DNA of 64,000 nt. Source: Micromonospora echinofusca (GTDB lineage Bacteria; Actinomycetota; Actinomycetes; Mycobacteriales; Micromonosporaceae). The notes below the pieces were generated by a model. The model worked only from the letters and a program-made list of their open reading frames with translations, searched no databases and was not told where the DNA came from. This document shows, one piece after another, positions 17,846 through 27,283 of this stretch; the first letter of the stretch is position 1, and each line of letters begins with the position of its first letter. A program made the position numbers and the translations under genes. The stretch spans positions 2,372,501 to 2,436,500 of the forward strand of contig NZ_LT607733.1 in assembly GCF_900091445.1 (NCBI RefSeq), read 5' to 3'.

Positions 17846-20800
17846 ATGTTGTGCCGGCGGGCGGGCCCCCGGCTGCTGCGCGAGGTGGTTGTGGTGGTCG
17901 AGAAGACGGCGTCGCGGCGCAACCCGACGGCCGGTGGCGCCGCGGCGATGGCCGACCCGGGGCTGCGGCAGCTGCTGGCCGGCCTGACGGCGGTGCGCGA
18001 CGGTGACTTCGGCACCCGCCTGCCGGAGGACGCCGACGGCCTGCTCGGGGAGATCGCCACCGTCTTCAACGGCATGGTGGACCAACTGTCGCTGTTCACC
18101 TCCGAGGTGACGCGGGTGGCCCGGGAGGTGGGCACCGAGGGCCAGCTCGGCGGCCAGGCCGAGGTGCCCGGGGTGTCGGGCACCTGGAAGGACCTCACCG
18201 ACTCCGTCAACGCCATGGCGGGCAACCTGACCGACCAGGTACGCGACATCGCCGAGGTGGCCACGGCGGTGGCCCGGGGCGACCTGTCGCAGAAGATCAC
18301 CGTGGACGTGCGCGGCGAGATCCTGGAGTTGAAGATCACCATCAACACGATGGTGGACCAGTTGTCGTCGTTCGCCGACGAGGTGACGCGGGTGGCCCGG
18401 GAGGTCGGCAGCGAGGGCCGCCTCGGTGGCCAGGCCGAGGTGCCCGGGGTGGCCGGCACCTGGCGCGACCTCACCGACTCGGTGAACTTCATGGCCGGCA
18501 ACCTGACCAGCCAGGTACGCAACATCGCCCAGGTCACGACCGCCGTGGCCCGGGGCGACCTGTCGCAGAAGATCACCGTCGACGCCCGGGGCGAGATCCT
18601 GGAGCTCAAGAGCACGATCAACACGATGGTGGACCAGTTGTCGTCGTTCGCCGACGAGGTGACGCGGGTGGCCCGGGAGGTCGGCACCGACGGGCGCCTG
18701 GGCGGTCAGGCACAGGTCAGCGGCGTCGCGGGCACCTGGCGCGACCTCACCGACTCGGTGAACTCGATGGCGGTCAACCTCACCGACCAGGTGCGCAGCA
18801 TCGCCCAGGTGGCCACGGCGGTGGCCCGGGGGGACCTGTCGCAGAAGATCACCGTCACCGCGCACGGCGAGATCCTGGAGCTGAAGAACACCATCAACAC
18901 GATGGTGGACCAGTTGTCGTCGTTCGCCGACGAGGTGACGCGGGTGGCCCGGGAGGTCGGCACCGAGGGCCGCCTCGGCGGCCAGGCCGACGTCAAGGGC
19001 GTCTCCGGCACCTGGAAGGACCTGACCGAGTCGGTCAACGTCATGGCCGACAACCTCACCGCCCAGGTACGCAGCATCGCCGAGGTGACCACCGCCGTGG
19101 CGAAGGGCGACCTGACCCAGAAGATCCGCGTCGACGCGCGCGGCGAGATCCTGGCGTTGAAGGAGACCATCAACACGATGGTCGACCAGCTCTCGGCGTT
19201 CGCCGACGAGGTGACGCGGGTGGCCCGGGAGGTCGGCACCGAGGGTCGCCTCGGCGGCCAGGCCCGGGTGTCCAACGTGGCCGGCACCTGGAAGGACCTC
19301 ACCGACAACGTCAACGAGATGGCCAACAACCTCACCAACCAGGTGCGCTCGATCGCGCTGGTCGCCACCGCCGTCGCGCAGGGGGACCTGAGCCGGCAGA
19401 TCACCGTGGAGGCCAAGGGCGAGGTGGCGGTGCTCGCCCAGACCATCAACACGATGGTCGGCACGCTGGGCGCCTTCGCCGACGAGGTGACGCGGGTGGC
19501 CCGGGAGGTCGGCACCGAGGGTCGCCTCGGCGGCCAGGCCCGGGTGCCGAACGTGGCCGGCACCTGGAAGGACCTCACCGACAACGTCAACTCGATGGCG
19601 AACAACCTCACCGGCCAGGTACGCAACATCGCCCAGGTCACCACCGCGGTGGCCCAGGGCGACCTGACCAGGAAGATCGACGTCGACGCGCGCGGCGAGA
19701 TCCTGGAACTCAAGACCACCATCAACACGATGGTGGACCAGCTGTCGTCGTTCGCGGCGGAGGTCACCCGGGTGGCCCGGGAGGTCGGCAGCGAGGGCCG
19801 CCTCGGCGGGCAGGCCGAGGTCGAGGGCGTCTCCGGCACCTGGAAGCGGCTCACCGAGAACGTCAACGAGCTGGCCGGGAACCTCACCCGCCAGGTGCGC
19901 GCCATCGCCGAGGTGACCAGCGCCGTGGCCACCGGCGACCTGACCCGCTCCATCACCGTCGACGCCCCCGGCGAGGTCGGCGAGCTGAAGGACAACATCA
20001 ACTCGATGGTGGAGTCGCTGCGCGAGACCACCCGGACCAACCAGGAACAGGACTGGCTCAAGACCAACCTGGCCCGCATCTCCGGCCTCATGCAGGGCCA
20101 CCGCGACCTGGACGTGGTCGCCGGCCTGGTGATGAACGAGCTGGCCCCGCTGGTCTCCGCGCAGCTCGGCACCTTCCTGCTGGTCGACGACGGCCCGGAC
20201 CGGGCCGGCCTGCGGGTGGTGGGCGGGTACGGGCACGACACCTCCGGCCGCCGGTACGCCCTCGGCGACTCCCTCGTCGGGCAGGCCGCGGTGAGCAAGC
20301 GGGCCATCGTGGTGGACGCCGTACCGGCCGACTACGTCACGGTCTCCTCCAGCCTCGGCGCCGCCGCCCCGCTGCACCTGGTGGTGCTGCCGGTCCTCTT
20401 CGAGGACCAGGTGCTCGGGGTCATCGAGCTGGCCAGCATGAGCCGCTTCACCGAGGTGCAACGCGACTTCCTCGACCAGCTGACCGAGACCATCGGCGTC
20501 AACGTCAACACCATCGTCGCCAACGCCCGTACCGACGTGCTGCTCACCGAGTCGCAGCGCCTCGCTGCGGAGTTGCAGGCCCGCTCGGAGGAGTTGCAGG
20601 CCCGCTCGGAGGAACTCCAGCGCTCCAACGCCGAACTGGAGGACAAGGCGGCCCTGCTGGCCCGGCAGAACCACGACATCGAGACGAAGAACTCCGAGAT
20701 CGAGCAGGCCCGCCAGGAGCTGGAGACCCGCGCCCAGCAGCTCGCGCTCGCCTCCAAGTACAAGTCGGAGTTCCTCGCCAACATGAGCCACGAGCTGCGT

Positions 20801-22450
20801 ACGCCGCTGAACTCGCTGCTCATCCTCGCCCAGCTGCTCGCGCAGAACCCGAACCGCAACCTGACCGCCAAGCAGGTCGAGTACGCCACGGTCATCCACT
20901 CGGCCGGCACCGACCTGCTCCAGCTCATCAACGACATCCTCGACCTGTCCAAGGTGGAGGCCGGGAAGATGGACATCAACCCGGAGACCTTCGAGCTGGC
21001 CGCGCTGCGCGACTACGTCGACGCGACGTTCCGGCCGCTGACCACGCCCCGGGGCCTGGAGCTGGAGATCAGCACGGGGCCGGGCGTGCCGACCGAGCTG
21101 CACACCGACGAGCAGCGGCTGCGGCAGGTGCTGCGCAACCTGGTCTCCAACGCGGTCAAGTTCACCGAGAAGGGGCGGGTGCGGCTGCGCATCGAGCGGG
21201 CCGCGCCGGGGGAACTGCCCGAGGGCCTCGCCGAGACCGACACCGTCATCGCGTTCCGGGTGATCGACACCGGCATCGGCATCGCCGAGCAGCACCTGAC
21301 CGCCATCTTCGACGCCTTCCAGCAGGCCGACGGCACGACCAGCCGGCGCTACGGGGGCACGGGCCTCGGACTGTCCATCAGCCGGGAGATCGCCCACCTG
21401 CTCGGTGGCCGGATCCAGGCGCGCAGCGTGCTCGGCCGGGGAAGCACGTTCACCCTCTACCTGCCCGTCGGGCCGGTGCCCGCCGCGACCGGCGACGCGA
21501 CGGCCACGGACCGCCCGGCCGGCCCGTTCACGGCACCGGGCCGGGCCGGCGCGCTGCCCTGGGCGCCGCCGGCCACGCTGCCGCCGGCCGTGACGCTCCA
21601 GCCGGGCGAGGTGCGTCGGATGCTGGTGCTGGAACGCCACGACAAGGGGCTGCTGACGCTGCTCGCGCAGGGCGTCGCGGCGGACCTGGGCGACGCGCAT
21701 CCGCCGGTGGAGGTCTGCACCGCCGTGGACGTTCCCTCGGCCGTCGAGGCGCTCGCCGGCGGGCGGCACCACCTCCTGGTGCTCCAGCTCGACCTGCCAG
21801 ACGACGGCGGTACGACCCTGCTCAAGGCGCTGCACGACGATCCGGCGCTGCGCGCGGTGCCCGTGCTCGCGTACCACGGCCACCCGTTGCCGTCGGGCTC
21901 GCAGGCCCTGTTGCAGGCGCTGGCCCACGAGCGGCCGCTGGAGATCCTGCGCAGCCTGGACGACCTGCGCGAGCGGATCGCCCTGCACCTGACGGCGGTG
22001 ACCCCGGAGCGGGTGCTGCCGTTCGCCCCGGTGCTGCCCGACGTCCGGCCCGCCGTCGACGCCCTGCCCGACGAGCTGGCCGGCCGCAAGGTGCTGGTGG
22101 TGGACGACGACGCGCGCAACGTCTTCGCGCTGACCAACATCCTGGAGCTGCACGGGCTCGACGTGGTCTACGCGGAGAACGGCCGGCAGGGCATCGAGAC
22201 GCTGATGCGCCACGACGACATCGACCTCGTGCTGATGGACGTGATGATGCCGGAGATGGACGGCTACGCCGCGACGGCGGCGATCCGCGCCATGCCCCGC
22301 TACGCCGACCTGCCGATCATCGCGGTGACCGCGAAGGCGATGCACGGCGACCGGGAGAAGAGCATCTCCTCGGGCGCCAGCGACTACGTCACGAAGCCGG
22401 TCGACGCCGCCGACCTGTTGCAGTGCATCCACCGCTGGCTGCACGGCTGA
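17846..22450 (+). CDS. poly-HAMP soluble hybrid histidine kinase
   Basis: About 1534 residues with no membrane segment. Residues about 43-720 are a tandem array of alternating canonical HAMPs ([13 protein letters not shown] type, eight copies) and divergent HAMPs (RLGGQAxVxGVxGTW type, seven copies), repeating every 92 residues. Then come a GAF domain (about 750-895), a coiled coil with ELQARSEE repeats, HisKA with His982 ([11 protein letters not shown]), HATPase_c ([33 protein letters not shown]), a degenerate receiver-like segment and a final receiver with Asp1465 ([13 protein letters not shown]). This is the architecture of fungal group III osmosensing kinases and of many actinobacterial homologues. 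Start uncertain: ATG 17846 or a GTG near 17891. Confidence 0.92.
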   Translation: MLCRRAGPRLLREVVVVVEKTASRRNPTAGGAAAMADPGLRQLLAGLTAVRDGDFGTRLPEDADGLLGEIATVFNGMVDQLSLFTSEVTRVAREVGTEGQLGGQAEVPGVSGTWKDLTDSVNAMAGNLTDQVRDIAEVATAVARGDLSQKITVDVRGEILELKITINTMVDQLSSFADEVTRVAREVGSEGRLGGQAEVPGVAGTWRDLTDSVNFMAGNLTSQVRNIAQVTTAVARGDLSQKITVDARGEILELKSTINTMVDQLSSFADEVTRVAREVGTDGRLGGQAQVSGVAGTWRDLTDSVNSMAVNLTDQVRSIAQVATAVARGDLSQKITVTAHGEILELKNTINTMVDQLSSFADEVTRVAREVGTEGRLGGQADVKGVSGTWKDLTESVNVMADNLTAQVRSIAEVTTAVAKGDLTQKIRVDARGEILALKETINTMVDQLSAFADEVTRVAREVGTEGRLGGQARVSNVAGTWKDLTDNVNEMANNLTNQVRSIALVATAVAQGDLSRQITVEAKGEVAVLAQTINTMVGTLGAFADEVTRVAREVGTEGRLGGQARVPNVAGTWKDLTDNVNSMANNLTGQVRNIAQVTTAVAQGDLTRKIDVDARGEILELKTTINTMVDQLSSFAAEVTRVAREVGSEGRLGGQAEVEGVSGTWKRLTENVNELAGNLTRQVRAIAEVTSAVATGDLTRSITVDAPGEVGELKDNINSMVESLRETTRTNQEQDWLKTNLARISGLMQGHRDLDVVAGLVMNELAPLVSAQLGTFLLVDDGPDRAGLRVVGGYGHDTSGRRYALGDSLVGQAAVSKRAIVVDAVPADYVTVSSSLGAAAPLHLVVLPVLFEDQVLGVIELASMSRFTEVQRDFLDQLTETIGVNVNTIVANARTDVLLTESQRLAAELQARSEELQARSEELQRSNAELEDKAALLARQNHDIETKNSEIEQARQELETRAQQLALASKYKSEFLANMSHELRTPLNSLLILAQLLAQNPNRNLTAKQVEYATVIHSAGTDLLQLINDILDLSKVEAGKMDINPETFELAALRDYVDATFRPLTTPRGLELEISTGPGVPTELHTDEQRLRQVLRNLVSNAVKFTEKGRVRLRIERAAPGELPEGLAETDTVIAFRVIDTGIGIAEQHLTAIFDAFQQADGTTSRRYGGTGLGLSISREIAHLLGGRIQARSVLGRGSTFTLYLPVGPVPAATGDATATDRPAGPFTAPGRAGALPWAPPATLPPAVTLQPGEVRRMLVLERHDKGLLTLLAQGVAADLGDAHPPVEVCTAVDVPSAVEALAGGRHHLLVLQLDLPDDGGTTLLKALHDDPALRAVPVLAYHGHPLPSGSQALLQALAHERPLEILRSLDDLRERIALHLTAVTPERVLPFAPVLPDVRPAVDALPDELAGRKVLVVDDDARNVFALTNILELHGLDVVYAENGRQGIETLMRHDDIDLVLMDVMMPEMDGYAATAAIRAMPRYADLPIIAVTAKAMHGDREKSISSGASDYVTKPVDAADLLQCIHRWLHG
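18082..19880 (+). repeat. 276-bp tandem DNA repeat inside the HAMP array
   Basis: The HAMP units are also conserved at DNA level. TTCGCCGACGAGGTGACGCG recurs at about 18371, 18647, 18923, 19199 and 19475, exactly 276 bp apart, with near-identical flanks (GTGGCCCGGGAGGTCGG). The last unit begins TTCGCGGCGGAGGTC and is more diverged. Such conservation suggests recent duplication or gene conversion and makes copy-number change by recombination plausible. Confidence 0.9.
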
Positions 22451-22472
22451 AGCCTGCCCGGGCGGACGCTTC

Positions 22473-22512
22473 CCGGTGCTCCCCGGGCGGGCGACCACCG
22501 GGGGAGCACCGG
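22473..22512. terminator. bidirectional hairpin terminator
   Basis: A 12-bp perfect stem, CCGGTGCTCCCC with GGGGAGCACCGG, around a 16-nt loop. It lies between the convergent hybrid kinase and siderophore acyltransferase genes. Confidence 0.7.
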
Positions 22513-22523
22513 TCGGCGCACGC

Positions 22524-23090
22524 TCAGGACCGGCCGGCCTCGAAGGTCTCCCGGTCGAGGAAGAGCAGCCGGGCCCGCTTGCCGTCCAGGTCGATCAGCG
22601 GGCCGGCGACGAAGCCGGTGCGCAGGAGCCGGTCGACCGCCTTCTCGTTGCGCGCGTCCGGCTCCATCACGACGCGCCGGTGTCGCGGGTCGGCGAAGAC
22701 GAAGTCGAGGAACACGCGCAACAGGGTGCCCGTGAAGCCCCGCTCGACCGCGTCGGGCGGGCCGATCAGCAGGTGGGCCCCGTGGTCGCCGGGCTGGACC
22801 GGATAACACTCGCCGACCGGGTCGGCGGCCGGCTCGTAGGTCTGGAACAGCGCGACGGGTGTCCCGTCGCGGTGCGTCAGCCAGGCGTGGTGGGTGGGCA
22901 GCGAGTCGAGGTAGCGGTAGATTTCCTCGACGCGCTCCCGACCGGTGTCGCGCATGCCCCAGAACCGGGCGCGTTCCTGGCTGACCCAGGAGTGGACGAG
23001 GTCGATGTCGGTGTCGGGGTCGAGGGGGCGGATCGTCACCCGGCCGAAGCCGTCGACGTCCTGGCGGTAGGTGCTGGCGAGATCACGCAT
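22524..23090 (-). CDS. siderophore-type N-acyltransferase (AlcB/IucB/MbtK-like GNAT)
   Basis: A 188-residue GNAT-fold acyltransferase of the siderophore biosynthesis branch. Diagnostic stretches are DLVHSWVSQERARFWGM at residues about 30-46, GAHLLIGPPDAVERGFTGTL, and VVMEPDARNEKAVDRLLRTGF. Relatives acylate N6-hydroxylysine or similar amines. It lies next to siderophore-iron transport genes on the same strand. No hydroxylase or NRPS/NIS synthetase is visible in the window, so it may complement a biosynthetic locus elsewhere or modify a xenosiderophore. Start ATG 23090 has only a weak ribosome binding site. Confidence 0.75.
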   Translation of the reverse strand: MRDLASTYRQDVDGFGRVTIRPLDPDTDIDLVHSWVSQERARFWGMRDTGRERVEEIYRYLDSLPTHHAWLTHRDGTPVALFQTYEPAADPVGECYPVQPGDHGAHLLIGPPDAVERGFTGTLLRVFLDFVFADPRHRRVVMEPDARNEKAVDRLLRTGFVAGPLIDLDGKRARLLFLDRETFEAGRS

Positions 23091-23178
23091 CGTGTGCCAC
23101 CGTACGGTGATTCCGGTCGATGCGCGACTGGGTCCACCCCCGGCGCGGCGCCGGCCGGGCCGACGCCGCGCACGCCCG

Positions 23179-24006
23179 TCAGCCGCCGGCGACGGTGAGC
23201 GGCGGGGCGCTCGCGGCGGCGCGGCGGCGGGCGGCGGGGACCACCAGGGGGGTGCCGGACTCCGGGTCGTCGATCACGCGGCAGGGCAGCCCGAAGACCT
23301 CCTGGACCAGCTCGGCGGTGACCACCTCCCGGGGCGCGCCCGCGGCCACCACCCGCCCCTCCCGCATCGCGATGAGGTGCGTCGCGTAGCGGGCGGCGTG
23401 GTTGAGGTCGTGCAGCACGGCGATCAGCGTGCGGCCCTGCTCCTCGTGCAGCCGGGCGCAGAGGTCGAGGATCTCGATCTGGTGGGCGATGTCCAGGTAG
23501 GTGGTCGGCTCGTCGAGCAGCAGCAGGGGGGTCTGCTGGGCCAGCGCCATCGCGATCCACACCCGCTGCCGCTGACCGCCGGAGAGCTCGTCGACCGGTC
23601 GGTCGGCCAGGTCGGCGACGCCCGTGGCGGCCATCGACTCGGTGACCACCCGCTCGTCCTCGCGCGACCACTGCCGCAGCAGCCCCTGGTGCGGATACCG
23701 GCCGCGGGCGACGAGTTCGGCGACGCCGATGCCGTCCGGCGCGACGGACGTCTGCGGCAGCAGGCCGAGGGTGCGCGCCACGGCGCGGGCCGGTTGCCGG
23801 TGGATGTCCTCGCCGTCGAGCAGCACCGCGCCGGCGGCCGGCTTCAGCAGCCGGGACAGGGCCCGCAGCAGGGTCGACTTGCCGCAGGCGTTGGGGCCGA
23901 TGATGACCGTGAAGGAGCGGTCGGGCACGGCGACGCTCAGGTCCCGCGTGATGGTCCGCCGCTCGTAGGCGAGGGTCATCGCGGTGCCGCTCAGCCGGGA
24001 CTGCAT
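23179..24006 (-). CDS. iron-siderophore ABC transporter ATP-binding protein
   Basis: A 275-residue ATPase of the FecE/FepC family. Walker A GPNACGKST, Q-loop LLPQTSVAPDG, signature LSGGQRQRVWIAMAL, Walker B LLLLDEPTT and the switch His in VLHDLNHAARY are all intact. I chose ATG 24006 because GGAG lies about ten bases upstream and the N-terminus then aligns with the family; an in-frame ATG at 24057 would overlap the permease end. Works with the two permeases and the binding protein to import ferric siderophore. Confidence 0.92.
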   Translation of the reverse strand: MQSRLSGTAMTLAYERRTITRDLSVAVPDRSFTVIIGPNACGKSTLLRALSRLLKPAAGAVLLDGEDIHRQPARAVARTLGLLPQTSVAPDGIGVAELVARGRYPHQGLLRQWSREDERVVTESMAATGVADLADRPVDELSGGQRQRVWIAMALAQQTPLLLLDEPTTYLDIAHQIEILDLCARLHEEQGRTLIAVLHDLNHAARYATHLIAMREGRVVAAGAPREVVTAELVQEVFGLPCRVIDDPESGTPLVVPAARRRAAASAPPLTVAGG

Positions 24007-24053
24007 GCTCGGTGCTCCGTTCTCGTCATGGGTGGCCCGTCGGCCGTGCCCGG

Positions 24054-25082
24054 TCACAGCCGGCCGGCCCGGCGCTCGGTGGCCAGCAGCCAGACCAGGT
24101 AGGCGCCGCCGAGCACGCCGGTCACCACGCCGACCGGCAACTGGTGCCCGGGGAAGACCCGCAGGGCGAGCTGGTCGGCGCCGACCAGCAGGACCGCCCC
24201 GACGGCCGCCGAGGGCAGCAGGTTCGGCCCCGGGGCCCGGGTCAGCCGCCGCGCGAGGTGCGGCGCGGTGAGGGCCACGAAGTTCACCGGCCCCGCGGCG
24301 GCCGCCGCGAGGGAGACCAGCAGCACCGCCGCCGCCAGCACGACCAGGCGCAGCCGCTCCACGCGTACGCCGAGGGCGGCGGCGGTGTCGTCGCCCATCT
24401 CCACCAGCCGCATCGCCGGCCCGTAGCCGGCCAGCATGAGCGGCACCAGCACCCCGAGCGCGATCAGCAGCGGCAGCGCGTTCGACCAGCCGCGCCCGTC
24501 GAGACTGCCGGTGAGCCAGAGCACGGCGCGGGCGGCGTCCATCAGCGGGGCCCGGGTGAGCAGCCAGCCGTTGACGCCGGTGAGGATCGCCATGGTACCG
24601 ATGCCGACCAGGATCAGCCGGTAGCCGTGCACGCCGCGTCGCCAGGACAGCCCGTAGACCAGCGCGCCGGTGACCAGCCCGCCGACCACCGCCGACGACG
24701 CCAGCGCCAGACTGCTGCCGCCGAGCACCACCACGACGAGCGCCCCGGTGGCCGCGCCCTGGGTGAAGCCGAGCATGTCGGGGCTGCCCAGCGGGTTGCG
24801 CACCAGCGACTGGAAGACGGCGCCGGCCAACGCCAGCGCGGCGCCGACGCAGAGCGCGGTCACCACCCGGGGCAGCCGCAGCTCGGTGACGATGAACTCC
24901 TCGGCCGGGGTGCCCCGACCGGTGAGGGCGCGCAGCACGGCGGCGGGGCTCATCGGGTAGTCGCCGCTGCCGATGGCGAGCACGCTCAGCGCCAGGGCCA
25001 GCAGCACGCAGGTGACGCCGACGGCGATGGCGCGGGGGCGCAGCCGCAGCGACAGCCCGTCGCGGACACGGAGTGTGATCAC
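24054..25082 (-). CDS. iron-siderophore ABC transporter permease (FecD-like)
   Basis: A 342-residue FecCD-family permease with about nine or ten transmembrane helices. Family motifs: LPRVVTALCVGAALALAGAV near residue 70, RNPLGSPDMLGFTQGAA, and GPVNFVALTAPHLARRLT with the coupling-helix region. GTG 25082 overlaps the stop of the first permease by 4 nt, so the two subunits are translationally coupled for heterodimer assembly. Confidence 0.92.
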   Translation of the reverse strand: MITLRVRDGLSLRLRPRAIAVGVTCVLLALALSVLAIGSGDYPMSPAAVLRALTGRGTPAEEFIVTELRLPRVVTALCVGAALALAGAVFQSLVRNPLGSPDMLGFTQGAATGALVVVVLGGSSLALASSAVVGGLVTGALVYGLSWRRGVHGYRLILVGIGTMAILTGVNGWLLTRAPLMDAARAVLWLTGSLDGRGWSNALPLLIALGVLVPLMLAGYGPAMRLVEMGDDTAAALGVRVERLRLVVLAAAVLLVSLAAAAAGPVNFVALTAPHLARRLTRAPGPNLLPSAAVGAVLLVGADQLALRVFPGHQLPVGVVTGVLGGAYLVWLLATERRAGRL

Positions 25083-26131
25083 GGGTGGGCCACCCGTCCG
25101 CGCAGCACCAGCCAGAGGAAGAGTGGCCCGCCCGCCACGGCGGTCACGAGCCCGACCTGGAGCTCGCCGGGGCGGCTCAGCACCCGGCCCAGCACGTCGG
25201 CGCCGAGCAGCAGCACCGGCGCCAGCACCGCGCAGTACGGCAGCAGCCAGCGCAGGTCCGGTCCGGTGAGCGCGCGTACCAGGTGCGGCACCAGCAGCCC
25301 GACGAAGACGATCGGCCCGCAGGCGGCGGTGGCGGCGCCGCAGAGCAGCGTGATCGCCGCGATGACCGCGCCCCGGATGAGGGCGGGCCGGGCCCCGAGG
25401 GCGCGCGCCGCGTCGTCGCCGAGGGCGAGGGCGTTGAGCGGGCGGGCGACGGCCAGGGCGACCAGCAGGCCCGCCGCCATGAACGGCGCGACCGTGCGGA
25501 CGGTCGACGGTTCGGCGCTGGCCAGCGAGCCGACCGTCCAGAACCGCAGCCGCTCCAGCGACGCCGTGTCCATCAGCATCACCGCGCTGACGTACGAGTA
25601 GAGGGTGGCGTTGAGCGCCGCGCCGGCCAGGGCCAGCCGGGCGGGGGTGGCCCCGCGCCCGCCGCCGACCGCGTACACGGCGGCGGTGACGGCAGCCGCG
25701 CCGAGCAGCGCGAACCATACCTGCCCGCCGACGCCGCCGATGCCGAACAGCAGCGCCCCGGTGGCCACCGCCGCCGCGGCACCGGCGTTGATGCCGAGCA
25801 GGCCGGGGTCGGCGAGGGGGTTGCGGGTCAGTGCCTGCATGACCGCGCCGGCGACGCCGAGCGCCGCCCCGGCGAGCAGGCCGAGCAGCGTACGTGGCAG
25901 TCGCATCCGGTGCACGACGGCGTACTCGGCGGCGTCGCGGTCCAGCAGGCCCTGCCACACGTCGGTGAGGGGGAGCTGTTTGGCGCCCACGGCGATGCTG
26001 AGCACCGCGACGGCCGCGAGCAGCAGCACCGACGCCGCGAGCCCGGCGGCGCGCAGCGCGGCCCGGCCGGGCCGGCGTACGGCCGGCGGTGCAGGCGGGA
26101 CGCCGACGCGGGGGGAGAGGGTGGCGTGCAG
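25079..26131 (-). CDS. iron-siderophore ABC transporter permease (FecC-like)
   Basis: FecCD-family permease, about 350 residues from a CTG at 26131. Motifs: LPRTLLGLLAGAALGVAGAV, RNPLADPGLLGINAGAA and GPIVFVGLLVPHLVRAL. The first ordinary start in frame, GTG 26029, would cut into transmembrane helix 1. The frame is open further upstream with no ATG, GTG or TTG, and CTG 26131 has GGAG six bases before it. I therefore favour the CTG start. First gene of the minus-strand transport operon, divergent from the binding-protein gene across the iron box. Confidence 0.85.
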   Translation of the reverse strand: MHATLSPRVGVPPAPPAVRRPGRAALRAAGLAASVLLLAAVAVLSIAVGAKQLPLTDVWQGLLDRDAAEYAVVHRMRLPRTLLGLLAGAALGVAGAVMQALTRNPLADPGLLGINAGAAAAVATGALLFGIGGVGGQVWFALLGAAAVTAAVYAVGGGRGATPARLALAGAALNATLYSYVSAVMLMDTASLERLRFWTVGSLASAEPSTVRTVAPFMAAGLLVALAVARPLNALALGDDAARALGARPALIRGAVIAAITLLCGAATAACGPIVFVGLLVPHLVRALTGPDLRWLLPYCAVLAPVLLLGADVLGRVLSRPGELQVGLVTAVAGGPLFLWLVLRGRVAHP

Positions 26132-26167
26132 TGTGGGCTCCGATTGGTGCGGAATTCCGAACGGGAC

Positions 26168-26197
26168 TTGACAGCCGTTTAGGTTAGGTTAACCTAA
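26168..26197. promoter_or_regulatory. iron box (DmdR1/IdeR-type operator) overlapping a promoter
   Basis: TTAGGTTAGGTTAACCTAA at 26179-26197 matches the DmdR1/IdeR/DtxR-family operator pattern closely (known consensus TTAGGTTAGGCTAACCTAA). A perfect -35 TTGACA lies at 26168-26173, and TAACCT at 26190-26195, 16 bp later, could be the -10 for the rightward binding-protein gene. The operator covers the -10, so iron-loaded repressor should block transcription. It sits between divergent uptake genes and probably controls both directions. Confidence 0.88.
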
Positions 26198-26245
26198 CCC
26201 CGCTGTCCATGGTCATTCGCCCGACCCTGATCGAAAGACACCGCC

Positions 26246-27283
26246 ATGCCGCATCCCGTGTCCGCCCGCCGCCTCTCCCGCCGGGGCCTGCTCGCCGCCG
26301 GTGGCGCCGCCACCCTGGCAGCCCTGCTCGCCGGCTGCGGCGGGGACGAGGACTCCGCCACCCCCGCCGCCAAGGGCTCCGAAGGGCCGTGGTCGTTCAC
26401 GGACGACCGTAACGAGAAGGTGAGCGCCCCCGCCCGGCCGACCCGGGTGGTCGCCTTCACGGGGGTCGCCGCCGCGCTGGTCGACTTCGGGCTCGACAAG
26501 CAGATCGTCGGGGTGTTCGGCGAGACGAAGCGCTCCGACGGCAGCAAGGACCCGCAGGCCGGCGACCTCGACGTCGAGTCCGTGGAGATCCTCGGCAACG
26601 TCTGGGGCGAGTTCAACCTGGAGAAGTACGCCGCCCTGCGGCCCGAACTGCTCGTCACCCACATGTACGACCCGGGCGCTTTCTGGTACGTGCCGGACGA
26701 GAGCAAGGGCAAGATCCTTCCGCTCGCCCCCACCGTCACCGTGACCACCGCGCGGGTGCCGATGACCAAGCCGATCGAGCGGTACGCGCAGCTCGCCGAG
26801 TCCCTCGGCGCCGACCTGTCCGCCAAGAAGGTCACCGACGCCAAGGCCCGCTTCGAGGCCGCCGCCGAGTCGGTCCGCCAGGCGGTCAAGGCGAACCCGG
26901 GCATCAAGGTGCTCGCCTGCTCCGGCAGCCCCGACCTGTTCTACGCCTCCAACCCCAAGGTCAGCACCGACCTGATGTACTTCGCCGAGCTGGGCGTCGA
27001 CATCGTCGTCCCCACCAAGCTGGAGGCCGGCGACTACTTCGAGGCGCTGAGCTGGGAGAACGCGGGCAAGTTCCCGGCCGACCTGCTCCTGCTCGACAAC
27101 CGCAGCACCGCCCTTCAGCCCAAGGACCTGGCCGCGAAGCCGACCTGGCAGCAGCTGCCGGCGGTCAAGGCCAACCAGGTCGCCGCCTGGGACGCGGTGC
27201 CCCGCTTCTCGTACGCCGGCGCCGCGCCGCTGCTGGAGAACCTGGCCACCGCCATCAAGGGCGCGAAGAAGGTCACGTCGTGA
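26246..27283 (+). CDS. iron-siderophore ABC transporter substrate-binding lipoprotein
   Basis: A 345-residue FecB/FepB-type binding protein. The N-terminus combines a twin-arginine-like motif (SRRGLLAAGG) with the lipobox LLAGC, so it is probably a Tat-exported lipoprotein. Binding-protein core: FTDDRNEKVSAPARPTRVVA, then LEKYAALRPELLVTHMYD. It delivers ferric siderophore to the divergently encoded permease/ATPase. Downstream of the iron box; overlaps the siderophore-interacting protein gene by 4 nt. Confidence 0.93.
   Translation: MPHPVSARRLSRRGLLAAGGAATLAALLAGCGGDEDSATPAAKGSEGPWSFTDDRNEKVSAPARPTRVVAFTGVAAALVDFGLDKQIVGVFGETKRSDGSKDPQAGDLDVESVEILGNVWGEFNLEKYAALRPELLVTHMYDPGAFWYVPDESKGKILPLAPTVTVTTARVPMTKPIERYAQLAESLGADLSAKKVTDAKARFEAAAESVRQAVKANPGIKVLACSGSPDLFYASNPKVSTDLMYFAELGVDIVVPTKLEAGDYFEALSWENAGKFPADLLLLDNRSTALQPKDLAAKPTWQQLPAVKANQVAAWDAVPRFSYAGAAPLLENLATAIKGAKKVTS

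Noticed and set aside
18082..19880. CRISPR-like periodic repeats
   Set aside because: The 276-bp period is coding and corresponds to HAMP domain pairs; unit and spacer sizes do not fit CRISPR.
17789..22498. A 1569-codon minus-strand frame opposite the hybrid kinase
   Set aside because: Antisense shadow of the repeated HAMP coding sequence. Its His/Gly/Val/Arg-rich repeats mirror the HAMP period.
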